A stretch of 64,000 nucleotides of DNA from Symbiodinium natans (taxonomy: Eukaryota; Sar; Dinophyceae; Suessiales; Symbiodiniaceae), in assembly GCA_905221605.1 (NCBI GenBank), contig CAJNDS010002612.1:363626-427625 (forward strand). Reading direction: 5' to 3'. Positions 11,701-23,454 of this stretch are shown piece by piece. Position numbers and translations under genes: made by a program. Numbering within the stretch: position 1 is the first letter of the stretch; each line of letters starts with the position of its first letter. The notes under the pieces were generated by a model. It ran no database searches and had not been told where the DNA came from. It was given only the letters and a program-made list of their open reading frames with translations.

Positions 11701-14700
11701 CAAAAAGACCCAAAACTCAAACCCCAAACCCTAAACAACCTGAAGCCTGAAGCCGCTTACGGGAACCCAAGGAGCTTCATTGCCTGCTGTGTGGCGCCGG
11801 TCTCGGCTTTGCCAGGGCTCGTGTGTAGAGGGAAGGGTGATGAGTAGGCAGGGCAGGGTTTAGGGTTTTTGTGTTTAAGGGTTTAGGGTTTAGGGTTTAG
11901 GGGTTTAGGGTTTAGCGGTTTATGGTCTAGGGTTTCAGGGATGTAGGGGTTCGGAAATTTCAGTTTGGGACACGGGGCTTTTGGCTCGGGTGTTGAGGGT
12001 CTTGAGGGTCAGTTGTAGTGCGTGCTTGGGTGTGTTTGGATCAGGCTGGAGCGTTCCCGACTAAACCCTAAACCCTAAAACCTGAACCCTAAACGGCTTA
12101 GGTTAGGGTTCCGGGCCGCAGAGCCTATAAACCCGAAGGGCATATGGACTCCGGATCAGCCCTCATCCTAAAGTGGGAGTGCCCAGCACGAGCCAGAATG
12201 CAAACAAGTCCAAGAAGGTCCTATGTTACGGAAGCCAATTGAAATAAATCCTTCGGTCTTGTCTGGGCCATCATTCCTCCTAATTCAGGGGCCCCAGCAA
12301 TTTTGAACCCTAAACCCTAAACCCTAAACCCTAAACCCTAAACCCTAGACCCTAGACCCTAGACCCTAGACCCTAGACCCTAGACCCTAAACCCTAAACC
12401 CTAAACCCACATCTGAACACCCAATCCGAAGCTTCCTTGCAACCCAGTGTGGTGCGCCCATCGCCATGTGCATTTGGGGTGCCGTCGCCCTGAACTACTT
12501 CTGCAAGCCGCGAGAGGACATCCTCCCGGGGTGAAAGGAAGGCTTCAGGTTCGAAGTTTTGAACCTAGGGGTTTAGGGGTTTAGGGGTTTAGGGGTTTAG
12601 GGGTTTAGGGGTTCAGGGTTGAGGGTTGAGGGTTCAGGGGTTTCGGGGTTTAAGGGTTAGGGTTTCCCTAACCCTAAACATAGGGGCTAGGGGTTTCGGG
12701 TTTAGGGTACAGGGCGGCCTATAGCCCCTGGTTTTCGGGTTTAGGGTTTCATCTTGCAAAGCTTCCCCAATGGAGTATTTATAGATCAAATGCCCGTGCT
12801 TGCGGCGGTTGAGGGTTGAGGGAATGTTCACTGCCCTAAGCCCTGCAAGCTCTGGGCTCGAGGGGTTCAGGGTTTAGCGAGCCCCCGTAACCCTAAACCC
12901 TAAACCCTCAACCCTAAATCCTAAACCCCAAACCCTAAACCCTAAACCCTACAGCCCCCAAAGCATTGAGCCTCCGTTTCTTCGAGTGCCAGGAGCGCAA
13001 CCGCCACCCACGCTCCTTTGCCCCCGCTTGCGCCTCCGCCGTCACCGCAGGTGCTGCAGGAGTTTTCCTGTTTTAGGTTTAGGGTTTAGGGTTCAGGGTT
13101 CCCATGTAGTATCCTTGCTCCCTTCTCTCCAAAAAACACCACCTAGGGCTTCGCTTCCTGACGTTTCCGCGTAGTTCTTGAAGAGTTGGTGCGCTTTGTT
13201 GCGAGGGCTTCAGGGCTGGAGTTTAGGGTTTAGGGTTTAGGGTTAAGGGTTTAGGATTTAGGGCGGGATTGCGGGATTGAAGCCTCGACTTTAAGCTCTT
13301 CAGCCCAGAGCCACCATAAGTTTCATGATTCGGACCAAGGGCGCCTTGGCACTAAATCCTCTTTTGCTTAACAGGATGGGTGATTCGGCCTTTCAACCCT
13401 GTAAAGGGCCCTTTAAGGAGTTTATAGGGTATGCTAGCTTGCAGGTAGGATGTGGATCGGTTAGGCTTCAAGGCTCTGAGGGCTCTAAGGGTTCATTCTT
13501 AGTGTTGCCGGTAGGGCTGCGGGATGGGGTTTCCTTGGGACTTTTTTGGGGTTTCGGGTTGAGAGCTCAGGGGGACGACTCCCGCCTTGGAAACCTGGGG
13601 CATGTAGCCCTAAACCCGAAACCCTAAACCCCATATAAACCCTAAACCCTAAACCCTCAACCGTAAGTTTGGTGGATGGTTGATTTTTTTCGAGTTGAAG
13701 CCTTTGGGGAACCCCGAGCCCTCAACCATAAACCCTAAACGCTATAAGCGCCAATGCTACCAGGGCTCCCTAGACTTGCGAGTGCCGCATTGCCTTAGTG
13801 AGCCTGCCGGAGCACTCCCTGGGCAGGTGTTCTGTGCGGGGCGCTCAGCAGCCCAGCACCTCATGCGCGTGCAAGCAAGCGCTAGCCCGCGCGAGGGCGG
13901 GCGCAGGGTTCATTCGAACCGATCTCTGGGGAGGGTTTGTCGGGTTGTAGGGAAGAGGTTCTAGGGTGACAAGCTCTAGGGTTGGGGGCTTTAGGGAAAT
14001 AGGTTTTTTTGAGGATATGGGGCTCACATATGTCGTTTGCAAGGTTTGGGAAGGTTCATCGCGTACGTTCCGGAATGCCTTTGCGCTTCCCACCGGCAAC
14101 AAACAGCGAAAGACGCACCCCGAGTTCCGAAGCACATGAACCCTAAGCCCTAAGCCCTCAGCCATCAGCCCGAAGCCCGAAACCCTAAACCCCAAGTAGC
14201 CCCTATGTTTGGAGGTTCACAACCCCTAGGTGCTCAATGCAGGGCCTCGAGAGCCTCGAACTCCCAAACCCACGTGGCATCTCCTCATTTAGGCTTTAGG
14301 CGGATATGGGGCTTTACGATATGAGGGAGTACCTTATGGGGATCCTTATTCATTGGGGGTCTAGTTTAGGGGTCCCCTATTCCCTAAACCCTAAACCCTA
14401 AACCCTAAACCCTAAACCCTAAACCCTAAACCCTAAACCCTAAACCCTAAACCCTGAAGTGGGTGTAGGGACTATATTCTGCTTTGCGCGTGGGAATCCT
14501 GTCTGCTCCAGGCTTCGGTTAGGGTGGGGGCATCTTGGGGGGGACTTTTGGCCTAGAAACTTATTAGCCCTAAACACAAAACCCTAAACCCTAAACCCTA
14601 AACCCTAAACCCTAAACCCTAAACCTTAAACCCCAAACCCTAAACCCTAAACCCTAAGCCCTAAGCCCTAAGCCCTAAGCCCTAAGCCCTAAGCCCTAAG

Positions 14701-14881
14701 CCCTAAGCCCTAAGCCCTAAACCCGAACCCTAAACCCTAAGCCCTAAACCCGAAACCCTAAACCCTAAGCCCTAAACCCGAAACCCTAAACCCTATACGA
14801 TTTCTCTTCACTTCCCAGGCTGCTGCGCTCTCCTGGGGGGGCTGGGATTCCTCTTCGCAGCCGGCCCAGAGAGCGCTGTAG
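6516..14881 (+). CDS. VPxG/PGQQ-motif protein with proline-rich C-terminus
   Basis: Exons inferred at 6516-6569, 7063-7120, 7936-7961, 8800-8848, 9787-9857, 10516-10554, 12993-13050 and 14819-14881 (TAG stop). Phases agree for the first six. Donors are GC, GT, GC, GC, GC, GC. The product reads VPGPQQVEVV, then VSVPTGAVPGQQINFTMPNG, then VQPGALLTVSVPAGRP: repeated short beta-type motifs of the form 'VP.G..PG..l.v..p.G' that occur in many dinoflagellate and other eukaryotic proteins. The C-terminal exons are low complexity (APTPAPVVSTTAAAA, APLPPLAPPPSPQ, SWGGWDSSSQPAQRAL). A small extra exon may lie at 11141-11160 (ADRQQSQ). The start codon was not found and may be upstream. Function is unknown; the motif suggests a beta-sandwich protein with a disordered tail. 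Confidence 0.6.
8495..8573. mobile_element. Family-D element (GGGCCCTTA inverted repeat)
   Basis: TGGGCCCTTAGCATGGCCCC is followed by GGGTTCTGATGTATGGGCCC and then a GTATAGGGTATACAAG tail. It shares this order with 9550-9652; 54608-54712 has it in reverse orientation. Confidence 0.5.
8640..8786. repeat. CCCTCAA then CCCTAAA array with poly-C
   Basis: A homogeneous run of CCCTCAA units changes to CCCTAAA and ends in poly-C just before the exon at 8800. Confidence 0.9.
9550..9652. mobile_element. Family-D element
   Basis: CATGGGCCCTTAGTATGGTC, then GGATCCGAAGTATGGGCCCT and GCGTATCTTAGGGTTATAG. It resembles 8495-8573. Confidence 0.5.
9658..9785. repeat. CCCTAAA array on an acceptor side
   Basis: The array ends directly at the acceptor of the exon at 9787 (CCCTAAG|G), so the last repeat unit seems to supply the AG of the splice site. 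Confidence 0.9.
10580..10712. repeat. CCCTAAA array
   Basis: It lies on the donor side of the exon at 10516-10554, in CCCTAAA sense. This is one of the exceptions to the convergent layout. Confidence 0.9.
10797..10912. mobile_element. Family-B element, diverged
   Basis: It starts CTACTTGGAGGTTCGTGG and contains ATTGGGCTATAAGTG and TAAGTACCAATCTTC. The right terminus is eroded. Confidence 0.5.
12304..12410. repeat. CCCTAAA / CCCTAGA array
   Basis: A run of about seven CCCTAGA variants is embedded between CCCTAAA units, which suggests local expansion of a point variant. Confidence 0.9.
14572..14796. repeat. CCCTAAA / CCCTAAG array
   Basis: Contains a block of about ten CCCTAAG units (14655-14720), then a mixed block with CCCGAAA. 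It precedes the last exon of the gene at 6516-14881; a TTTAGGG array starts right after that exon (14878-14930). Confidence 0.9.
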
Positions 14882-16456
14882 GGTTTAGGGTTTAGGGTTT
14901 AGGGTTTAGGGTTTAGGGTTTAGGGGTTGAGGGTTGAGGGTTAGGCATTAGGGGTTTAGGGATGTTAAGGGTTTGGGGTTCAGGTTTAGGGTTCAGGGAT
15001 GTGGTTTAGGGTGCAGGGTTTAAGCCCAGCCGATTGATGAGCTTCAGTTGGGGTTTAAGAGCCCAGGGGTTGAATCTCGTGGGTCTGACGGGGGTTGGGG
15101 GGTTGGGGCCTGGAGCGCAGATTAGAAGGCCAGGAGGCTTTACAGCTTTCTACGCGACGACATTCTGGGAGACCCTAAGCCCTAGACGGGTCCTAAACCC
15201 TAACCCCTAAACCCAAAACCTAAGCCCTAGACCCTATTTTGAACCCTAAGATTTCTTCTGGCAGCTCTGGTCTAAAGTCGAGGCCCTTCATGGGAGACTT
15301 TTATGCTAGGGAGTTTCCAGCTTTGAAGGCTCCCATTCAAGCCCCCCGAACTTCAAGGGATGAATACTCGCACCACTAAAGTGGTATTCCTGAAGGTTCC
15401 TCTTAATTTACGCCGAATATGGCCTTTATATACCACCTTAAGGATCTTTGCCAAAGGTCAAGGCTTCAACCTTAAGGGTCCAGGGTAGAACCCCTCAAAA
15501 ACTGCTCTGCCCAGGCCTGCTGCCATTTTGGGCTCAAGAGGGCGGCAGCCGGCAGACATTAGTGATTGGAAGTTGGATCAGGGTCTTCCCAGGGGGTTTA
15601 GGGTTTAAGGTTTACGGCTTAGGGAGATCGGTTCGGCTTGTCAGGGTTTAGGGCTCGTCGTTTCATGCCTTAGAGCCACCGCCTCTGCGAGTATGTCGAC
15701 CGTTGCCTCTCTGCTGCAGTTCTGGACCCGAAACCCTAAACCCTAAACCCTAAACCCTAAACCCTAAACCCTAAACCCGAAACCCTAAGCCCTAAACCCT
15801 AAACCCTATACCCTAAACCCTAAACCCTGACGCTACACCCTAAACCCTAAAGGGTTTTTCGTCCATGCAAGTGCCCTCCGGGGTCCAAAGAAGCCCCGAA
15901 ACCTATTTCGTTTTAGGGTTGAGTTGTGGTTTAGTTTCCCTAAACCCTAAATCCTAAAAACCCTCAACCCTTTCAATCCATAGGCTCCAGCGTTTGAACG
16001 CCAAACTCCTGAACAATTTGAGACCCGGCTCCTGCACCCTTGGGATCTGAGCTACTTTGGGGGCCCGGGGTACGTGTACCCTAAACCCTAAACCCTAAAC
16101 CCTCAACCCTAAACCCTAAACCCTAAACCCTAAACCCTAAACCCTAACCCTAGACCCAAAACCCTAAGCCCTAAACCCCTGAACCCCTAAACTAAACCTT
16201 CACTGTCCATTTCCAAAAAATGTGCTAAGGGTTCTACGATTCAGCAACCCTAAACCCTGACCCCTACGTTTCGTGATGTTCCAAACTGGTGCCAGCGGCT
16301 TCAGCTCCAGTTCCCTAGGCCCTAAACCCTAAATCCTAACCCTAAACCCTAAACCCTAGACTCCTAAACTCCTAACCTCCTAAACTCCTAAACCCCCAAT
16401 TGAAGTCCAAGAGCCGTCCAGACGTCAGAACCTGTATTCGAAGCCTCTCGTCTCAG
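14882..16456. other. Intergenic or upstream intron region before the first Prp19 exon found
   Basis: Holds CCCTAAA arrays (15728-15850, 16078-16185), TTTAGGG repeats (14882-14930) and a spliced-leader-like string near 15520. The Prp19 start codon is probably in a short exon here, but I cannot point to it. Confidence 0.4.
15518..15538 (+). other. Possible spliced-leader relic
   Basis: TGCTGCCATTTTGGGCTCAAG resembles the 3' part of the dinoflagellate spliced leader (GCCATTTTGGCTCAAG) with one extra G. Such relics mark reverse-transcribed mRNAs put back into the genome. The match may be chance. Confidence 0.3.
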
Positions 16457-17160
16457 GTCTGCGCGATTTCGGGCAACGCCGCCGAGGAGACCAGCACCAA
16501 GCCCATAAGGTTTAGGGTTTAGGGTTTAGGGTGTAGGGTTTAGGGTATAGGGTTTAGGGCCCATGAGCTCATGCTGTCGCAGTCACTTCCGGGCGAGAGT
16601 GGGCATCAAAGGCTGAGGACATTTTCTAGAAAGTCACCTATCAACCCACTGTCTGCAGGCTCGTCCGTACATGAACCCACTAACGGCCGAACCCTAAACC
16701 TTAAACCCTAAACCCTAAACCCTAAACCCTAAACCCTAAACCCTAAACCCTAAACCCTAGAAGTCCCTACAGCTCAGACCGAGACCGCTCCTTCCTAGGA
16801 GCCGGTCTTTGCCCCGAAGACGGGGCACGTCTACGAGCGCAGGCAGAGGGGCCGAGGATCTGTGGGTTTAGGGTTTAGGGTTTAGGGTTTAGGGTTTAGG
16901 GTTGAGGGGCTTGAGATGGGGTGAAGCCTGAAGATTGACCCCCAAATCCCAAAATCCCAATCCCGAGATGCCTGACACTGGGGTTTAGGGATTTAGTTTA
17001 GGGTTTAGGGTTCAGGGTTTAGGATTTAGGGCTGTGCAAGATTCTTGGTAAACCCCAGGGTTAGGGATGTAGGGTTTCCAGGCTTCCCCTTTGCAGGCTG
17101 ATCGAGAAGCAGATCGAGGCGGAAGGGAAATGCCCTGTGACGAAGGAAGAGCTCACCAAG
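16457..17160 (+). CDS. PRP19: Prp19 exons: U-box domain
   Basis: Exons 16457-16486 (VCAISGNAAE), 16799-16842 (EPVFAPKTGHVYERR) and 17097-17160 (LIEKQIEAEGKCPVTKEEL). Joined they follow the Prp19 U-box pattern 'CaISgevpeePv.s..sGhvfEkrlIek.i...gkcPvt.e.L'. The U-box recruits the E2 enzyme. The first donor is GAG|GA, the second AG|GC, the third AAG|GA; each join restores the expected residues and phase. The methionine before VCAISG must come from an earlier exon. Confidence 0.85.
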
Positions 17161-20100
17161 GATCGCTTTGTTGTTAGATTCCCAAGGGCTTCCATGATTA
17201 AGGTTTAGGGTTTAGGGTTTAGGGTTCTCATATTACCCCCTTCTACCCCGTCTACCCCTTCTGCAATCTGTGTGAGAACCGAGGCCCTGAGCAGTTTAGG
17301 CTTTGGGGTCTCGTGTTCTTCGGGGTTCCCTTAAGCCTGTGTTCCTTTTTGAGGCCTCCGCCCTTAGCGGCCCTGAATCCTGAGCCCTGAACCCTCAACC
17401 CTCAACCCGAAACCCAACGAAGGGCTCAGCTAACCCCCAACCCAAACAGCAGCCACCCGAAGCCCTAGACCCTAAACCCTAAACCCTAAACCCTAAACCC
17501 TAAACCCTAAACCCTAAACCCTAAACCCTAAACACTAAACCCTAAACCCTAAACCCTAAACCCCCTAAACCCTAAACCCTAAACCCTAAACCCTAAACCC
17601 TAAACCCTAAACCCTAAACCCTAAACCCTAAACCCTAAACCCTAAACCCTAAACCCTAAACCCTAAACCCTAAACCCTAAACCCCAAACCAAACAGCAGC
17701 CAGACGAGGATGACCTCATGGACATCAAGACCAACAAGTCCGTGCGCCCGCGCCCGGCCACGGCCACGTCCATCCCAGGGATGCTGCTCCTGGGCTTAAG
17801 GAATAGGGTTTAGGGTTTAGGGTTTGGGGTTTAGGGTTTAGGGTTTAGGGTTTGGGGTTTAAGGTTGAGGGTTTAGGGTTTAGGGTTTGGGGTTTCCAGT
17901 CTTTCAGCTTAAGCCCTTTGAGGCCCAGAACCGCCTAAGCCCCAAGCCTGAGCATTTTTGATTTTTGGCGGCTTGAGGGTTTTTGGGGTTCTAAACCCTA
18001 AACCCTAAACCCTAAACCCTAAACCCTAAACCCTGGTACCACAACAACCAGACCGCCGAGGACGCTCCTCCAAAGCGAATGGGACCCGCGGTCTCTTGCT
18101 TGGGGGCTGACCCCCTGAATGCCCGAAGAACACGCAACGGGGGCTCAATCCAAAGCACTATAGGCCCTAAGCTTTGTACCCCCTAAACCCTAAACCCTAA
18201 ACCCTAAACCCTAAACCCTAAACCCTAAACCCTAAACCCTAAACCCTAAACCCTAAACCCTAAACCCTAAACCCTAAACCCTAAACCCTAAACCCCAAAC
18301 CCCAAACCCTAACCCTAAACCCTAAACCCTAAACCCTAAACCCTAAACCCTAAACCCTAAACCCTAAACCCTAAACCCTAAACCCCAAACCCTAAACCCT
18401 AAACCCTAAACCCTAAACCCTAACCCTAAACCCTAAACCCTAAACCCTAAACCCTATACCCCCTGACGGGCTACCTTCGGAAACCCCCAAATCCCCCTAA
18501 ATGCCGAAGCTCGGAAGCATCTCAAAAAGGGTTTAGGCTTTGGAGGTTCGGTGGAACAGTGTGCTCGGGGTGTCCAGGCGCAATTGCGGGGGATGTGGGT
18601 CTGTCGGTTTCAACCTGCAAAATCATACAACCCTAGACCCTAAACCCTAAACCCTAGACCCTAAACCCTAAACCCTGGACCCTAAACCCTAAACCCTAAA
18701 CCTATACCCTAAACCTTAAAGCCTTTCAGAATCACAACGTTTGAAGAGTGATTCGCTCCAACTGCCTCTTGACATGAGAGACAAGTTTGCTAAACTCTAA
18801 GCCCTTGTGTAACCCTAAACCCCAAGATCACGGAGCTCCAATGCAACATGTGATCTGGGCGAGGACGCTTTGATGTCGGAGACATATGAGCTCAAGTCTC
18901 AGCTAGACACGGCTCGACGCACGGGCGCACCTTAAGCAGGGTTTCGGGCGTATCAACCCTGAACCCTCAACCCTAAACCCTAAATCTGTTCAGAGTTCGG
19001 CTTTTTGGGGTGCAGAGCCCGAATCAAACAGGGCCTGAGCTCCTATTTCGTCTGAGCCCTCAAAAAGCAGAGGCTTTCGGCTTCAGAGGTTCGGCTTCAA
19101 CCCGAAACCCGAAACCCTAAACATGCACCCTACACCCTAAACCCGAAACCCCTTACCCAATAAGGCTGAATTCCCAGTTCTTCAGGTCCATAGTACCGGC
19201 TCATAGGAGGCCCCAAACACAACCCAAGTCCCTAACAAATGCCATTTGGTTTAGGCAACTTGGGTCTTGAGTTTTGGGTCTCGGGTGGGTTTCGGGGTTT
19301 AGGGAGACTCTACAGCCTGAGCTCGAAACTCCAAACCCCACTAGGTGGGTTCAACCCTAAACCCTAAACGCTAAACCCTGCAGCCTTGCGCCCCCCGGAA
19401 TTCCGGGCAAAGCATGTACCCTAAACCCTAAACCCTAAACCCTAAACCCTAAACCCTAAACCCTAAACCCTAAACCCTAAACCCTAAACCCTAAACCCTA
19501 AACCCTAAACCCTAAACCCTAAACCTTAGAGGCTTGGGAGTTCGGGTTTAAGGTTTGGGCTTTAGGGTTGCCTATTGAACTAGAATGGATTTGGTGTCGC
19601 CTTCTGCCTGCAAAGACTAGGGGGCGTCAGCGGCAGCTATTTCAGCCTCTCGCTTTAGGGTCCTAAAGGGCTTGAAGACTAGAACTCCGAACCGCCCAAA
19701 GCTCCGGCTTTCAAGATTAGGGTTCCCTAAGCCCTCAACCCTAAACCCTAAAACCCGAATCCCGAAACCCTAAACCCTAAACCTAAACCCTAAACCCTAA
19801 TCCCGAAACCCTAAGCCCTAAACCCTAAACCCTCAAACCCTGAAAGCCTCCTGAAAGCGAATGATCCGAGGAAAGCAGCTGTCCCATGCGCCCAGGGCTT
19901 AGGGTTCCGGAATCGGGGTTTAAGGGGTTTAAGGGTTTTCAAGGGATTTTAAGGGGTTTTTAAGGGTTTTTAAGGGTTTTTAAGGGTTTTTAAGGGGTTT
20001 AAGGAGTTTATGGGGTTAAGGGGTTTAAGGGGTTTACGGGGTGGTTTTGGGGTTTCGGGTCTATAGGGGTTTAAGGGTTTTTTAGGCTTCACGGGTTTAG

Positions 20101-23009
20101 GGGTGTCACCGCGGCAAGCGTGTTTTGCTTCAGGTCCCCGGCCTGACCGAAGCCACCCTAAACCTAGACGCCCTCAGACCTAAACCCTAAACCCTAAACC
20201 CTAAACCTTAAACCCTAAACCCTAAACCTAAAACCTAAACCCTAAACCCAATGAAGCCCAAAACCCTATCAAGCCCTAAACCGCCTGAGAGAGGGTCTTC
20301 ATTCGGCAATTGTGGCTTAAAGGGTTTAGTGTTATGGGCCCGGGGACGCTAATCTCCGTGAAGCACGGGGTTTAGGGCTTCTGGGGTTTACAGGGATTTT
20401 GGGTTTATTATTATGTTTATAGAGTTCACAGGGCTTATGGGGCTTGTAGGGCCCGTAGTGTATTCTGATTTTTGTTTACAAGGTTTTAAAGGGTTTTTGT
20501 AGATTTGTTTGGTTTGGCCGGGAACCCTAAACCCTAAACCCTAAACCCTAAACCCTAAACCCTAAACCCTAAACCCTAAACCCTAAACCCTAAACCCTAA
20601 ACCCTAAACCCTAAACCTAACCCTAAACCCTAAACCCTAAACCCTAAACCCTAAACCCTAAACCCTAAACCCTAAACCCTAAACCCTAAACCCTAAACCC
20701 TAAACCCTAAACCCTAAACTTAGTGAGGGGTCGCTTCCGTCGAGCGACAGACCCCGAACGGCTTGGCGGAGGGCTCACAGCCCGAGCGCCCAGCGGGCCG
20801 CGGAGAGGTGAGGGTAAAGCCTCACCGGCTTGTCCTGTACAGGCCAACAACCTTGGCCTTGCTTCCGGCCTAAGGGATGGCCGTATCCAGACCACCTTTA
20901 GTGTTAACTAAAGTAGAACCCCAAACCTCGGGCCGTTGGGGTGGTTTAGGGTTTTGAGGGCTTGCCTGGGCCCCCCTAAGCCCCTGGCTGGACCGGGCCC
21001 CTTGCCCGTGTGGCTGGATTCCTCAAGGGGGTCCAGGCAGGCTGGTTGCTCAATTTGGCGTGGGGGGCTCCACGTCCGGAGGTGTCCGGGGCGTCCGGGG
21101 GGTCCGGGGCGTTCGGGGGCGTCCAGGGGTGTCCGGATATGTGTCCGGGCGGCTTGTCTGGGGGGTGCCCCGGGACCCCCCGGGCGTGGTGCGGGACATT
21201 TTTTGTTGCTCTCTCCTCTGTGGACCGTCGCGTTGGTGGAATGGAATGCGCCTTGGCATGAATTGAACGCCCCCCTTGAGGGGGGGGGGCGGGATTACAG
21301 GCAACGCGAGCGCGCGGCCCGGGGCGTTTCACGCCCGAGCGCGCGACCTCGCACGCACACCCTAAACCCTAAACCCTAAACCCGAAACCCTAAACCCTAA
21401 ACCCTACACCCTAAACCCTAAACCCTAAACCCTATTTGCCCCCCCCCCCCCACTCCCCCAAAGAAACTCTCAAACTTGTTCGAGAAGCCGCCACCTTCGG
21501 GTTTAGGGTTTAGGGTTTAGGGTTTAGTGTTTAGGGCTTAGGGCTTGGGGTGTGGGGTTTGGGGTTTAGAGTTTAGGGTTTCCACCTAAGGCTGTACCAG
21601 CACGATGCAGCCTGCCGGGCCTTCGCCGACACGCATTTTGCGGCTTTAGCGCACGGCGCTTCTGGGAGTTCGGGGAATTGGGTTTTCGGGATTCGGTTCA
21701 TTCTTGGGTTGTGGGTCTGTGGGGTTTTAGGCTTTCTTGGCTTAGGGTGTAAAGTTCAGTGTAAAACCGGGTTTTAGGGTTTTTGGGGCTTGTAAGGGCC
21801 GGGGAGCAAGTTCGAATTGTTTGGGGGTTGGAGTTCCTGAAAGGGGCCCGGGCCCTTCCTTTCGATTTTGCGGGTTCGGCAAGAGTTTCTTTTTGGGATG
21901 TTCCCCTTATACTAGCAGTCCTTAAGAGGGATTGGAAAATCGGGGGTATTATAATCCCTATTAAGGACTGTTAGCATAAGGGGGTCTATCAAGTCTTTCG
22001 GGCTTTGAGAGTCCTTCTTCAGGTGCTCCTAGAAGGAAGCCATGTCATGCCGCACGCCGCATGCTCGTGCATGCCACGCGCACCTGCCAGGCAGCAGGAG
22101 TTCCACTCGCACGTCCGGCATCCCGCATACGAACCCTCTGAAAGCCTCAGCAGGATGCCATTCCTAAGCTCAAAAGCCCTGAGCCCTGTATAGGGTTTGG
22201 GGTTTTTGGGGTTTTTGGGGTTTACAGGGTTTATTGGGTTTACAGGGTTTAAAGGAGGGTTTATAGGGTTTGCAGGGTTTATAGTAGGGTTTATAGAGTT
22301 TAGAGGGTTTAGACGATTTAGGGTTTGAGGGCATCAAGACTTGAAGCCTCAAGCCTCCCCAGCGCCAGGTCATTGCCAGGCTCATTCGCGAGCGGGACGT
22401 TGCGCGGGCCGACAACCAGAAGTTGCAGGCGGGAGTTTGAGGGTTCGTCTACATGACTTGTCTACGCAGGTACACCTTTGATGATGGGATCTCTACCCTA
22501 AAGCCTAAACCCCAACCCCTGAACGGCTAGTTTCAAGGGGGTCTCTCAATTGCGGACCCTCATTTGGAAGACCCCCCCGGTCTTGGGTACTTGAGGAGGA
22601 TTTCGGGTCTAGGGCTGAACGGTTGAACCCTTGAACCCTTGAACCCTTGCACCCTTGAGACCTTGAACGCTTGAACCCTTGAACCCTTGCCCTTGAAGCC
22701 CTAAACCCTAACCCTAAACCCTAAACCCTAAAACCTAAAACCCTAAACCCTGCACCCTACACCCTACACCCTAAACCCTAAACCTAAACCCTAAGCCTTC
22801 CACCGTAGTGAGGGCTGCCAAAAACTCCCTTGTGGGGCGCAGCTCGGAACACACGTGCCGAGTGCAGGAGCAGCTGAGCCACTCGGCGCCCCTTCCAGGG
22901 GGAGCCATCCGCGAGGCGCCCACTGAAACGGGCGAAGGGATGAACGGAGATTAGGGTTTAGGGCTTTAGGGGGTTTAGGGTTTAGGGTTTAGGGTTTTGG
23001 GTTTGAAGG

Positions 23010-23084
<75 letters not shown>

Positions 23085-23422
23085 AGGGGTTTAGGGTTTT
23101 GGGTTTGATTTTGGGTTTTAAGAGGTCAGGGTGTAGGGTTTTGGGTCTTAAGGGGTTTAGGGTTTTAGGGTTTGGGGTTTTAAGAGGTTAGGGGTGTAGT
23201 GTTTTGGGTTTTTGGGTTTAGGGTTGGTTTGCTGCTTCTTTTCCTGAACGGCTTTTCGATGGTAGTTGGAGTTTAGCCTGAGGTTAAGGGTGTACGGTTT
23301 CGAGTACCATAACCCTGAAAGCCCGAAATGCCCTACTTGTAAACCTTAAAGCCTGAACCCTCAGCGCTAAACCCTAAACCCTAAACCCAAAACCCTAAAC
23401 CCTAAACCCTAAACCCTAAACC

Positions 23423-23454
<32 letters not shown>

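Noticed and set aside
12425-12533. Possible membrane-type exon ending in a stop (CGAPIAMCIWGAVALNYFCK).
   Set aside because: It falls inside the gene at 6516-14881 and its stop would conflict with the later proline-rich exons; frame and borders cannot be set.
21010-21379. Overlapping frames of 68-147 codons on both strands.
   Set aside because: Low-complexity GC-rich repeat (GVRGVRGVRG), all frames open because of composition.
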